A DNA stretch of 64,000 nucleotides from contig CAZJKE010000005.1 of assembly GCA_964546585.1 (NCBI GenBank), positions 11,985 through 75,984 of the forward strand. The letters are read 5' to 3'. The DNA comes from CAZJKE01 sp964546585. Its GTDB lineage: Bacteria > Planctomycetota > Phycisphaerae > Phycisphaerales > SM1A02. This document shows positions 9,515 to 17,573 of this stretch, one piece after another; the stretch's first letter is position 1; every line of letters starts with the position of its first letter. Position numbers and translations under genes: made by a program. The notes under the pieces are model-generated. The model made no database searches, had not been told where the DNA came from, and saw only the letters and a program-made list of their open reading frames with translations.

Positions 9515-9529
9515 CCCCATAACCGGGGT
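9514..9529 (+). terminator. Weak hairpin after the aminopeptidase gene
   Basis: A 5-bp perfect stem (ACCCC/GGGGT) with a 6-nt loop sits at the stop codon, followed by TTGTCC and no real T tract. It may be a weak transcription stop for the hflX operon. Nothing else is seen between 9530 and the start at 9657. Confidence 0.3.
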
Positions 9530-9656
9530 TTGTCCGCACAATCGATACCGCTTGCCAAATGCCCCGGCATGGGTGCACATGGTGTCGTGAGCGAGATTCA
9601 GTGGCGGTTCCTTTCTGCCGATTCCCGGAACAGGGCAGGAACGAAAGGACCCACGG

Positions 9657-10175
9657 ATGGCACCTAGACTCGGATCAGTATTGAGCGAACACGGACTTCT
9701 GACACCCGCACAGGTTGAGGAAGTCCTGCGCCAGCAGCGGAAAACTCGCCGCCCGTTTGGCTTGTTGGCGGAGTCAATGTTCAATGTATCCCACGAAGCG
9801 ATCGAAGAGGCGTGGGCCAGTCAGTATGCCGGACGGACCCGGACGATCGATCCCTTTGAAGAGATTCCGCGGGCGGAGGCGGTCGCCATGTTGGATCCTC
9901 GTCAGGCCTGGCAATTTCGGGTGCTGCCGATGAACCTGGAGGGTGACACGCTTGTCATGGCCACGACGCAGCGACACCTGTGTCGCGCGCTTCGGTTTGC
10001 CACGAGTGTGCTCGATCGGCCGGCGTACTTTGTGATGACCACTGATGCGAGGCTCGCCGCGGCGCTCGAACGGTTTTTTCCCATGCCCGGCATGTCGGCA
10101 TCGACGGTCAAAGGCGATGCGATCCGGCGGATGGTGACCCAGATGCGTCTTGATCGCATCAGGGAAGCGGGCTGA
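9657..10175 (+). CDS. Stand-alone MshEN (GspE/PilB N-terminal) domain protein
   Basis: 172 residues with the layout of the MshEN domain that precedes PilB/GspE ATPases: LGSVLSEHGLLTPAQVEEVL at the N-terminus, then the second lobe (LDPRQAWQFRVLPMNLEGDTLVMATTQ). MshEN domains of several secretion ATPases bind cyclic-di-GMP. No ATPase domain follows; the frame ends after residue 172 and tRNA-Phe comes next on the other strand. It may be a c-di-GMP receptor or a regulatory subunit for the type II/IV pilus machine whose gspE is 51 kb away. Domain call is good, function is inference. Confidence 0.8.
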   Translation: MAPRLGSVLSEHGLLTPAQVEEVLRQQRKTRRPFGLLAESMFNVSHEAIEEAWASQYAGRTRTIDPFEEIPRAEAVAMLDPRQAWQFRVLPMNLEGDTLVMATTQRHLCRALRFATSVLDRPAYFVMTTDARLAAALERFFPMPGMSASTVKGDAIRRMVTQMRLDRIREAG

Positions 10176-10189
10176 CTCCGGTTTCGAAA

Positions 10190-10262
10190 TGGCGAGACCC
10201 GGACTTGAACCGGGGACACCGGCATTTTCAGTGCCGTGCTCTACCAACTGAGCTACCTCGCC
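10190..10262 (-). tRNA. tRNA-Phe (GAA)
   Basis: A full 73-nt cloverleaf on the minus strand: acceptor GGCGAGG/TCTCGCC, D-arm GCTC AGTTGGTA GAGC, anticodon stem CGGCA/TGCCG with loop CTGAAAA (anticodon GAA at 10227-10229), T-arm CCCGG TTCAAGT CCGGG, discriminator A. CCA is not encoded. Confidence 0.97.
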
Positions 10263-10298
10263 AAGAGGCAGAGAGGGTACTTGCCGTCCGGTGTGGCA

Positions 10299-11099
10299 TC
10301 AAGCGGTGGGATTGACCTTCTGAATGTCCACGGAACCCAGGAATGCCCGGTTGATGTCGTCAGCGACCGGGAATTCATGTCGCCAGGCTGCAGCGGCGTT
10401 GGGGTCGCAGGATGCGGAGATGACCATGGATGTCGTGTCCGACGCCTCGGCGAGGATGGTGCCTTGGAAGGAAATGATGGCGGATCGGCCTCCATACTGC
10501 ACATCTTTGTCGGTTCCGAAACGGTTCGCGGCGACGACAAATGCTTGAGTGTCGATGCCGCGGGCCTGCAGGAGTTTCGTCCAGTGATCGATGCGCGACG
10601 CCGGCCAGTTGGCGGCCAGCGAGAAGATATCGACGCCTTCCAGAGCCGCTAGACGCCAGATCTCCGGAAATCGAAGGTCGTAGCATGTCAGGGGACAGAT
10701 GCGTGCGCGGCCTGTATCGACGATGACGAGATGGTCGCCGGAAGTGAACCGTGTGCCTTCGCCCATTGGGTTGCAGGCGTGGATCTTCGTGTAGGTGGCT
10801 ACGGCGTCGCCTTCGGGGGAGCAGATTGTTGTCTGATTGCGACCCCGCGAGCCGTCGCGTTGTACATACCCCACTTGCAGCCAGATCTGGTGCCGAGAGG
10901 CGAGATCTTCTGCCCAAGCGAGGCTGCCGTTGTCTGCGATGCCGTCTATGTCGAGCGACCAGCCGGTGTCACTCACTTCTGGCAGTACCACCAGATCGCC
11001 AGCCGTAGGATTCGCGTCCTCGATCAACGCTTCGATGGCCGGTCGATTCGTCGTCCAGTCCCCTTGCACAACATCGAATTGCACGCTGTGGCATCGCAT
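10299..11099 (-). CDS. Carbon-nitrogen hydrolase (nitrilase superfamily, omega-amidase-like)
   Basis: 266 residues visible, about full length for the family. The Glu-Lys-Cys triad is present: E in VVLPEVSDTGW, K in ATYTKIHAC, C in CPLTCYDLRFPE. The sequence around the cysteine (CYDLRFPE) is typical of the Nit2/YafV omega-amidase branch that hydrolyses alpha-keto-omega-amidates such as 2-oxoglutaramate. The ATG lies only 3 bp from an assembly gap, so the true start and its ribosome site could be within the missing sequence. Confidence 0.88.
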   Translation of the reverse strand: MRCHSVQFDVVQGDWTTNRPAIEALIEDANPTAGDLVVLPEVSDTGWSLDIDGIADNGSLAWAEDLASRHQIWLQVGYVQRDGSRGRNQTTICSPEGDAVATYTKIHACNPMGEGTRFTSGDHLVIVDTGRARICPLTCYDLRFPEIWRLAALEGVDIFSLAANWPASRIDHWTKLLQARGIDTQAFVVAANRFGTDKDVQYGGRSAIISFQGTILAEASDTTSMVISASCDPNAAAAWRHEFPVADDINRAFLGSVDIQKVNPTA

Positions 11100-11102
11100 G
11101 TC

Positions 11103-11202
11103 NNNNNNNNNNNNNNNNNNNNNNNNNNNNNNNNNNNNNNNNNNNNNNNNNNNNNNNNNNNNNNNNNNNNNNNNNNNNNNNNNNNNNNNNNNNNNNNNNN
11201 NN
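11103..11202. other. Assembly gap (100 N)
   Basis: Exactly 100 N, so a scaffolding placeholder of unknown true length. It lies just upstream of the amidase gene. The sequence on its right edge (11208-11223) resembles the 33-bp repeat found after moeA, which may be why assembly broke here. Confidence 0.99.
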
Positions 11203-11284
11203 CGGAGATTGGGTGGGTGTCCATTCTCTCACATGAGAGGGTCAAGACGGCACTTCAGCCCTTGGAGTGCGGGTGCGGGCCACG

Positions 11285-11306
11285 AAAAACCGCCGCGAGA
11301 GCGGCA
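11285..11306 (-). terminator. Rho-independent terminator after tRNA-His
   Basis: On the minus strand a short GC stem (GCCGC, loop TCTC, GCGGC) is followed by GGTTTTTCG. It lies 56 nt downstream of the tRNA-His 3' end. Confidence 0.65.
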
Positions 11307-11361
11307 GTCGCAATGTGGGGGGCGCGGAGAGGTGGTGGGGAGAGAGGGAAGAAGAAGTAAG

Positions 11362-11435
11362 GGCGAACGACGGGACTCGAACCCGCGACGTCCTGGACCA
11401 CAACCAGGTGCTCTGCCAACTGAGCTACGTTCGCC
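11362..11435 (-). tRNA. tRNA-His (GTG)
   Basis: 74 nt on the minus strand with the histidine-specific extra base pair G-1:C73 (acceptor GGCGAACG/CGTTCGCC, 8 bp). Anticodon stem CCTGG/CCAGG with loop TTGTGGT gives anticodon GTG; T-arm CGGG TTCGAGT CCCG. CCA is not encoded. Confidence 0.97.
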
Positions 11436-11522
11436 ATAGAGCGGGCTTCATTCTATCCCTTCCTGTTGTAGAATGCCCGGTTTCCCACACCACGATGACC
11501 GATCGTCCTCAAGGAGCGAACC

Positions 11523-13100
11523 ATGACCGCCACGAGCGTTCGACTTGACTTTCCGGGCATGACAATCCACCGCAACCTCTCCACCGCTGCGCTGGTTGAG
11601 ACGGCGATTCGCCTCGGCGAGGGCGAACTCGCATCCAACGGCGCCATCGTCTGCGACACCGGCGATCGCACCGGCCGAAGCCCCAATGACAAGTTCGTTG
11701 AAGACACGCCTGGCATTCACGACGCCGTTGATTGGGGAAAGACCAACCGTCCGATCACGCCCGAACACTTCTCGATGATTGAAGAGGCGGCGATGGCTCA
11801 CTTGCAGTCTCGCGACGAACTCTTCAGGTTCGATGGGTTTGCCGGCGCCGACGAACGCTACCGACTCAATGTGTCGGTCGTTACCGAGGAAGCCTGGCAC
11901 TGCCTCTTCGCCTCGACCATGTTCATTCGCGGCGCCGATGAGGTGACCTTCGAACCCGATTGGACCATTATCAATGCCTGCAACCTGCGGCTCGATGACT
12001 ACGAGTCCTGCGGACTCGACAGCCCGGTTGCAATCGTGCAGTCCCTTGAGCAGAAGAAGGTGGTCATCGTCGGCTCCCGTTACGCAGGTGAAATCAAGAA
12101 GTCAATCTTCTACGCAATGAACTTCGACATGCCGGAAGTCAATGTCCTCCCGATGCACTGCTCCGCCAATGTCGACGACGAGGATGAAACGAACGTCGCC
12201 TTGTTCTTCGGGCTTTCCGGCACAGGCAAGACTACGCTGTCCGCCGATCCGAACCGTCCCCTCATTGGCGATGACGAACACGGCTGGAGCGCCGACGGTA
12301 TCTTCAACTTTGAGGGTGGGTGCTACGCCAAGACCATCAAACTCTCGCGGGAAGGGGAGCCACAGATCTGGGAGGCCATTCGCTTCGGCTCAGTGCTGGA
12401 AAACGTCGTCATCGACCCGGTCACCCGTATTCCCGACTACGACGACAGTTCCAAGACCGAAAACACCCGTGCTGCGTATCCGGTGGACTACATCCCGGGA
12501 GCCATCATTCCGAGCGTCGCCGGACAACCGAAGAATGTCATTTTCCTCACCGCCGATGCATACGGCGTTCTCCCGCCAGTAGCGAAACTGACGCCCGAAC
12601 AGGCGATGTACTACTTCATCAACGGATACACCTCGAAACTCGCAGGGACCGAGGCCGGCGTCACTGAGCCGATGCCGAACTTCAGCCCGTGTTTCGGCGG
12701 TCCCTTCCTGCCGCGTCCGCCCATGGCCTACGCCCAACAGTTGGCCGACCGCGTCCGAGAACACGACGCCGATGTCTGGCTGCTGAACACCGGCTGGACC
12801 GGCGGCCCATACGGCACCGGCGAGCGGTTCAAACTCGCCTGGACACGCGCCTTTGTCACCGCGATCCTCGAAGGTTCGCTGCGGGAATCGGAATACGCCA
12901 CGCATCCAATCTTCGGTCTCCACATGCCGACGACCGCCCCAGGCGTGCCGGGTGAAGTACTGGATCCTCGCCGCACGTGGAGCGATGGTGACGCCTATGA
13001 CGCCATGGCACGCAAACTCGCCAAACTCTTCCGCGATAACGACGCGAAGTACGATGTCGTGGACGAAGTTCGCGCGGCAGGACCTCGATCGGGGGCCTGA
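11523..13100 (+). CDS. pckA: Phosphoenolpyruvate carboxykinase (ATP)
   Basis: 525 residues, normal for ATP-dependent PEPCK, which converts oxaloacetate and ATP to PEP, CO2 and ADP at the head of gluconeogenesis. Motifs: RTGRSPNDKF (oxaloacetate site), the kinase-1a loop GLSGTGKTTLS near residue 230, the kinase-2/metal segment IGDDEHGW, and NTGWTGGPYG with ERFKL. A strong ribosome site AAGGAG lies 7 nt before the ATG. It stands alone, with tRNA-His upstream on the other strand and a 160-bp gap before the next gene. Confidence 0.98.
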   Translation: MTATSVRLDFPGMTIHRNLSTAALVETAIRLGEGELASNGAIVCDTGDRTGRSPNDKFVEDTPGIHDAVDWGKTNRPITPEHFSMIEEAAMAHLQSRDELFRFDGFAGADERYRLNVSVVTEEAWHCLFASTMFIRGADEVTFEPDWTIINACNLRLDDYESCGLDSPVAIVQSLEQKKVVIVGSRYAGEIKKSIFYAMNFDMPEVNVLPMHCSANVDDEDETNVALFFGLSGTGKTTLSADPNRPLIGDDEHGWSADGIFNFEGGCYAKTIKLSREGEPQIWEAIRFGSVLENVVIDPVTRIPDYDDSSKTENTRAAYPVDYIPGAIIPSVAGQPKNVIFLTADAYGVLPPVAKLTPEQAMYYFINGYTSKLAGTEAGVTEPMPNFSPCFGGPFLPRPPMAYAQQLADRVREHDADVWLLNTGWTGGPYGTGERFKLAWTRAFVTAILEGSLRESEYATHPIFGLHMPTTAPGVPGEVLDPRRTWSDGDAYDAMARKLAKLFRDNDAKYDVVDEVRAAGPRSGA

Positions 13101-13207
13101 ACTGCGGTTATCGGCCGTTGTTTGAGTTGCAAGCCACGGTCTCGGCGTCATTTTCGGCGCAATGCTCCCCTCCGGAGTGAATCAAGCCTCCAGACCGGCC
13201 GATGCCT

Positions 13208-13248
13208 GTGCTGTACCACCGTCGCGTGGAAAAGCGGCGGTCCAGCAC
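13208..13248 (+). promoter_or_regulatory. Stable hairpin directly before the HTH-receiver ribosome site
   Basis: GTGCTG pairs with CAGCAC at the base and ACCGTCGC with GCGGCGGT above it (one G-T pair, small internal bulge, 8-nt loop). The hairpin ends at 13248 and the likely ribosome site AAGGTG begins at 13249, so it could control translation or be the end of an upstream transcript. No T tract follows, which argues against a simple terminator. Confidence 0.45.
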
Positions 13249-13262
13249 AAGGTGAACGAGGC

Positions 13263-13847
13263 ATGATGAATCCGTTCGACAAGGACGTACTTACAACCGG
13301 CGAAGTTGCAAAGATCTGCAATGTTGCCGCACGCACGGTCAGCAAGTGGTTTGACTCCGGCCAGCTCGAGGGATACCGCATCCCCGGCTCCAAGGACCGG
13401 AGGATTCCAGTGCAGGCCCTTACCACTTTCATGCGGCAACACGGCATTCCCTTCGACGGGCTGATGTCCGGCAACACCCGCGTACTCGTTGTCGATTGCG
13501 ACGCGGAAGTACTCGGCACGCTTGAACGCATTCTCGGCGAACAGACCGATTATGTCGTCCGCACCGCATGCAATCCATTCGCTGCAGGCATCGAATGCGA
13601 GCGATTCCGCCCGCATGTCATGCTCATGGATCTGCAGCTCTGCGGCGACGATTTCAGTGGGGCCTGCGATCTGCTTCAAGATCAGAGCGATTTCGAAGGA
13701 ACTCGGCTGATCGGCATGAGCGGCCGACTCACGGACGGACAAATCGCCCGGCTCTCCAGCGAAGGATTCGACGGAGCGCTCAGGAAACCATTCACAGTGC
13801 GACAGGTGATCGACGCCATCGAGAGCGCCGCCGCCGTCGTGTATTGA
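13263..13847 (+). CDS. Excisionase-type HTH fused to a receiver domain, response-regulator-like
   Basis: 194 residues from the ATG at 13263, which has AAGGTG 8 nt upstream; the frame is open further but the extra part has no homology feel. Residues about 7-60 are a MerR/excisionase-type helix-turn-helix (LTTGEVAKICNVAARTVSKW, then SKDRRIP). Residues about 75-190 are a CheY-like receiver: VLVVDCD, the phospho-acceptor position in LMDLQL, and the conserved lysine in ALRKPF. One of the paired acidic residues after VVD is kept. DNA-binding at the N-terminus and receiver at the C-terminus is the reverse of most response regulators. No histidine kinase is nearby. Confidence 0.87.
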   Translation: MMNPFDKDVLTTGEVAKICNVAARTVSKWFDSGQLEGYRIPGSKDRRIPVQALTTFMRQHGIPFDGLMSGNTRVLVVDCDAEVLGTLERILGEQTDYVVRTACNPFAAGIECERFRPHVMLMDLQLCGDDFSGACDLLQDQSDFEGTRLIGMSGRLTDGQIARLSSEGFDGALRKPFTVRQVIDAIESAAAVVY

Positions 13848-13889
13848 TCTGTACTCCTTTCCTCCCCGGCATGTGCCGGAGTGTTACTG

Positions 13890-13916
13890 CACGGGCCCGC
13901 GCTTCGCGGGTCCGTG
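13890..13916 (+). terminator. 11-bp hairpin, probable transcription stop
   Basis: An 11-bp stem (one G-T pair) with a 5-nt GCTTC loop lies between the regulator stop (13847) and nadE start (13938). It is very stable, but the sequence after it is TTGCATTGG, so there is no proper T tract. Confidence 0.5.
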
Positions 13917-13937
13917 TTGCATTGGTACCATTGCACA

Positions 13938-15611
13938 ATGCACCTCGCCCTTCTGCAGGTGAATCCACGGGTGGGAGACATCGATGGCAATGCCCGGAAG
14001 GTCATCGATGCAGCCCTGGCGGTCGACGCCGATCTCATCGTCGCCCCCGAATTGGTGATCTGCGGATACCCACCACGCGACCTCCTGTATCAGGCCGGGT
14101 TTGTCGAGGCGTGCGAGTCGGCGGTGTCGCAGATCGCCGAAGCATGCCGAGACCGAACGATCATCGTCGGGCATCCGCGGCGCGATGCCGCCACTGGAAG
14201 GCTCCGCAACTCCGCGTCGCTCCTCCGCGGCGGCATGATCGAGGCAGTCTGCGACAAACAGTTACTTCCCGGATACGACGTCTTTGACGAAGACCGGTAC
14301 TTCGAACCGGGCGAGTCGAGTTGCGTAGTGGACATCGATGGTCATCGTGTTGGTATCGCCATTTGCGAGGACCTCTGGCAGGGCGGGGATGCGGGGGCTT
14401 CTTCCCGCTACGACCAGGATCCGATCGCCGCGATCGTGTCACAAGGGTGCAGTGTCATTGTTGCGCCCTCGGCGACACCTTTCGTAACAGGCAAGCGTTG
14501 CCGGCACATCGAACAACTCATGGACACTGCCGCGGCACACAATGTCGCGATTGCCATGGTCAATCAACTTGGCGCAAATGATGATCTCATCTTTGATGGC
14601 GGGGCAATGGCCGGTGGCCCACAGGGTTTGCTGTTGGACGCCGCTCCATTTGAAAGCGCTTCGGTGACAGTCGATACATCCGGTACACCGGTGCAGGCAC
14701 GCGATGTGTCTGACATGGACATGCGATACCGGGCTCTGGTGCTCGGTCTCGGTGACTACTGCGGCAAGACCGGACACGACCACGTGTTGCTGGGAATCAG
14801 CGGAGGTATCGATTCAGCCTTGGTGGCGGTGATCGCCGCGTCTGCACTTGGCGCAGAAGCGGTGACTGGCGTACTGATGCCCTCGCGGTATTCCTCTTGC
14901 GGCTCCGTTGAGGACGCCGAGTCGCTGGCAGCGAACCTCGGTCTGACGCACACGCCCACCCTTCCAATCGAACATCTGCACGCAGCATTTGAGCGAACGA
15001 TGACCGATGCCATGCAAAGCGTGTCGTCACTTACCGAAGAAAATGCGCAGGCACGCGCCCGCGGACTGTTGCTCATGGCCATGGCGAACGAGGCGGACGC
15101 GCTGCTCCTGGCGACCGGTAACAAGTCCGAACTTGCCATGGGCTACTGCACGCTCTACGGCGACATGTGCGGTGCCGTGTCGGTGATCGGCGACATGCTG
15201 AAGACCGATGTGTGGGACATGGCTCGCTGGATCAACGAACATCACGCCGACCTCGGGTTTTCGGTGCCGCCGATTCCAGTGCCGACGATCACGAAGCCGC
15301 CGTCGGCGGAGTTGCGACCGGACCAGTGTGATCAGGACACACTGCCGCCCTACGAAACACTCGATGCGATTGTCCGGGCGTACATCGAGGAGGAACGAGG
15401 CGTCGAAGATACGGCCGACCACACTGGATTGGACCTCGCGTTTGTGCGAAATATCATCGCGTCGATCGATCGTGCCCAGTTCAAACGAGATCAGGCGTCC
15501 GTCATTCCCAAGATCAGTCCACGGACATTCGGGAGAGGGCGGCCGATGCCCATCGTCATGCGACGGTCCGGAAGCAACGTGCGACAGGCCGCGGAAGGCG
15601 AATCGCCATGA
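13938..15611 (+). CDS. nadE: Glutamine-dependent NAD+ synthetase
   Basis: 557 residues from the ATG at 13938, the last step of NAD synthesis (deamido-NAD + glutamine + ATP). The N-terminal glutaminase is a nitrilase fold with E in VAPELVICGYPPRDLL, K in CDKQLLPGYDVFDE and C in AICEDLWQGG. The C-terminal synthetase has the ATP pyrophosphatase loop GISGGIDSALVAV and LATGNKSELAMGYCTLYGDM. Length and order match the bacterial two-domain enzyme. The stop overlaps the mutL start by 4 nt; the hairpin at 13890-13916 lies just upstream. Confidence 0.97.
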   Translation: MHLALLQVNPRVGDIDGNARKVIDAALAVDADLIVAPELVICGYPPRDLLYQAGFVEACESAVSQIAEACRDRTIIVGHPRRDAATGRLRNSASLLRGGMIEAVCDKQLLPGYDVFDEDRYFEPGESSCVVDIDGHRVGIAICEDLWQGGDAGASSRYDQDPIAAIVSQGCSVIVAPSATPFVTGKRCRHIEQLMDTAAAHNVAIAMVNQLGANDDLIFDGGAMAGGPQGLLLDAAPFESASVTVDTSGTPVQARDVSDMDMRYRALVLGLGDYCGKTGHDHVLLGISGGIDSALVAVIAASALGAEAVTGVLMPSRYSSCGSVEDAESLAANLGLTHTPTLPIEHLHAAFERTMTDAMQSVSSLTEENAQARARGLLLMAMANEADALLLATGNKSELAMGYCTLYGDMCGAVSVIGDMLKTDVWDMARWINEHHADLGFSVPPIPVPTITKPPSAELRPDQCDQDTLPPYETLDAIVRAYIEEERGVEDTADHTGLDLAFVRNIIASIDRAQFKRDQASVIPKISPRTFGRGRPMPIVMRRSGSNVRQAAEGESP

Positions 15612-17326
15612 TCCGCCGCCTCTCAACGATCGTCATCAATCAGATCGCGGCGGGGGAGGTGGTCGAACGACCAGCGAGTATTGTCAAGGAACTGGTTGAA
15701 AACAGCCTCGATGCAGGAGCGCACCGCATCGACATCACGCTGGAGCGTGGCGGCCGCGACATGGTTCGCGTCAGCGACGATGGGTGTGGAATCGATGCGT
15801 CGGAACTCGAACTGGCGGTGGCTCCGCATGCAACAAGCAAGATCGAAAACGAAGCCGACCTCGCCGCAATTGCTTCTCTGGGATTTCGAGGTGAGGCACT
15901 TGCGTCCATCGCTTCGGTAAGCCGGTTTTCCATCACCAGTCGTCTGCCCGCGAGCGACGCCGGCGCACGTCTGGAGGTGGAAGGCGGCGATGGTGGGTTG
16001 CCGCAGCCCATTGCCGCCCCGCCCGGCACGACCGTGGAGATCAAACGGCTGTTCTTCAATACACCTGCCCGCCGCAAGTTTCTCAAGTCCGATGCGGCGG
16101 AGACCGGTCGCGCAAGAGAAGTCGTGCAACGGCTTGCCGCTGCGCATTGGCAGGTGTCATTCACCTTCCAAAGTGGCGAACGAACGCTGCTTGAGTTGCC
16201 TGCCGCAAGTAAACCGGAAGATCGTATTGCCGCAATTCTCGGCACGGAGTTGAGCGGTGAACTCATCAGCATCGACGGCAAACAGGAGGGCGTACGACTG
16301 TGGGGTGTCATTGGTACGCCACAGGTTGCCCGGCCTACCTCGCGGCATCTGCATGTGTTTGTCAACGGCCGCGCGGTCAGTGATGGTTCCCTGACGCACG
16401 CGGTTCGCGAGGCATTTCGCGGGCTGATCGAGCCGAAGCGGTATCCCACTGCTGCGTTGTTCATCGAGATGGACCCTTCACTTGTCGATGCAAATGTACA
16501 TCCACGCAAGAGTGAGGTGCGGTTCCGCGACCGCGATGCAATGTGGCACTTGGTCAACCGTACGATCGCCGGGGCGCTCGCTGACCGAGACATTGTTCCG
16601 ACATATTCTGCAGGTCAATCAAGGGAGCAGTCATTTGGTTCGGGCATGCCACCGGGGTTTGATGTTGCCGCTGCTCGCACCGCTGTTGCTGACATTCCGC
16701 TGCACGAACACGATCGAAGTGTACCTCCGCCGCTACCGATGATCATCGGACCGGATTCAGTCATGCAGGTACAGGAGTGTTTCTTGGTAACGCAGGACGA
16801 GCAGGGCCTGTTGATCATCGATCAGCATGCGCTGCACGAGCGGATCATGTTTGAAGAGTTGAAGGAGCGCCTCGCGGCCGGGCCATTGGAGTCACAGCGA
16901 CTACTCGTCCCCCTTTCCATGCCCGCCGACGCGGCGCAGATCGATGCCGCCGAACAGCACGCTGCGTTATTGACGAAACTCGGTATTGATGCCACGGCTT
17001 CCGGTCCGGCATCGATTTCACTGCACGCAGTGCCGACGCTCTTTTCGTCGCGTCGCGTTGACGCTTCTGGCTTCGTTGCTGATCTTCTTGAACAACTCGG
17101 CGAGGGGACGCTGCCGCCGGATCCGGAGGCGGCGCTCAGCGAAATTCTTGACATGATGGCATGCAAGGCGGCGATCAAAGCGGGTGACAGTTTGACTGGG
17201 GAGGAGACTGCTGCGTTGATCAGAGCGGCACGGGACATCGACCGCAGCGAGCGTTGTCCACACGGCCGACCGACGACAATGCGTCTTTCGATTGATGAAC
17301 TGGAGCGACGGTTTGGCAGAAAATGA
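15608..17326 (+). CDS. mutL: DNA mismatch repair protein MutL
   Basis: 572 residues. The GHKL ATPase is complete: IAAGEVVERPASIVKELVEN, DAGA, DDGCGI, HATSKI, GFRGEALASI. The C-terminal dimerisation domain keeps the endonuclease signature DQHALHER with following acidic residues, ACKAAIKAGD and CPHGRP, so this is the nicking type of MutL found in bacteria without MutH. No mutS is in the window. It overlaps nadE by 4 nt and moaD by 14 nt, making a nadE-mutL-moaD-moeA unit. Confidence 0.97.
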   Translation: MIRRLSTIVINQIAAGEVVERPASIVKELVENSLDAGAHRIDITLERGGRDMVRVSDDGCGIDASELELAVAPHATSKIENEADLAAIASLGFRGEALASIASVSRFSITSRLPASDAGARLEVEGGDGGLPQPIAAPPGTTVEIKRLFFNTPARRKFLKSDAAETGRAREVVQRLAAAHWQVSFTFQSGERTLLELPAASKPEDRIAAILGTELSGELISIDGKQEGVRLWGVIGTPQVARPTSRHLHVFVNGRAVSDGSLTHAVREAFRGLIEPKRYPTAALFIEMDPSLVDANVHPRKSEVRFRDRDAMWHLVNRTIAGALADRDIVPTYSAGQSREQSFGSGMPPGFDVAAARTAVADIPLHEHDRSVPPPLPMIIGPDSVMQVQECFLVTQDEQGLLIIDQHALHERIMFEELKERLAAGPLESQRLLVPLSMPADAAQIDAAEQHAALLTKLGIDATASGPASISLHAVPTLFSSRRVDASGFVADLLEQLGEGTLPPDPEAALSEILDMMACKAAIKAGDSLTGEETAALIRAARDIDRSERCPHGRPTTMRLSIDELERRFGRK

Positions 17327-17573
17327 CATCACCATCACCGTGTTGTTCTTCGCGGCGGCGGCGGATGCTGCAGGATGTCGTGAACACAGCATGGTTCTGC
17401 CCGCTGGGACGACGGCGAGAGAAGCGGTCGATGCAGTTGTTGCTGAGAAGCCAGGCCTCTCCGAGATCCGAGAAAGTTGCGCGGTGGCGATCGATCGTAG
17501 AGTTGTTGGCGGCGATGCTGAACTCGCCGCGGGTTGCACATTGGCGGTCCTTCCTCCTGTGAGCGGCGGATGA
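17313..17573 (+). CDS. moaD: Molybdopterin synthase small subunit MoaD
   Basis: 86 residues from a TTG start at 17313 that has GGAG 7 nt before it; an ATG at 17295 would add six residues inside mutL without a better ribosome site. The ubiquitin-like fold is recognisable (ITVLFFAAAADAAG, LPAGTTAREAVDAV, LAVLPPVSGG), and the C-terminal Gly-Gly is the thiocarboxylate site that carries sulfur for molybdopterin synthesis. The partner MoaE is not in the window. The stop overlaps moeA by 4 nt. Confidence 0.9.
   Translation: MAENDITITVLFFAAAADAAGCREHSMVLPAGTTAREAVDAVVAEKPGLSEIRESCAVAIDRRVVGGDAELAAGCTLAVLPPVSGG

Noticed and set aside
8663..9784. 373-codon open frame on the minus strand
   Set aside because: It is antisense to the well-supported M29 aminopeptidase gene; long antisense frames are expected in GC-rich coding DNA.
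12390..13151. 253-codon open frame on the minus strand
   Set aside because: Antisense to pckA, whose motifs are complete.
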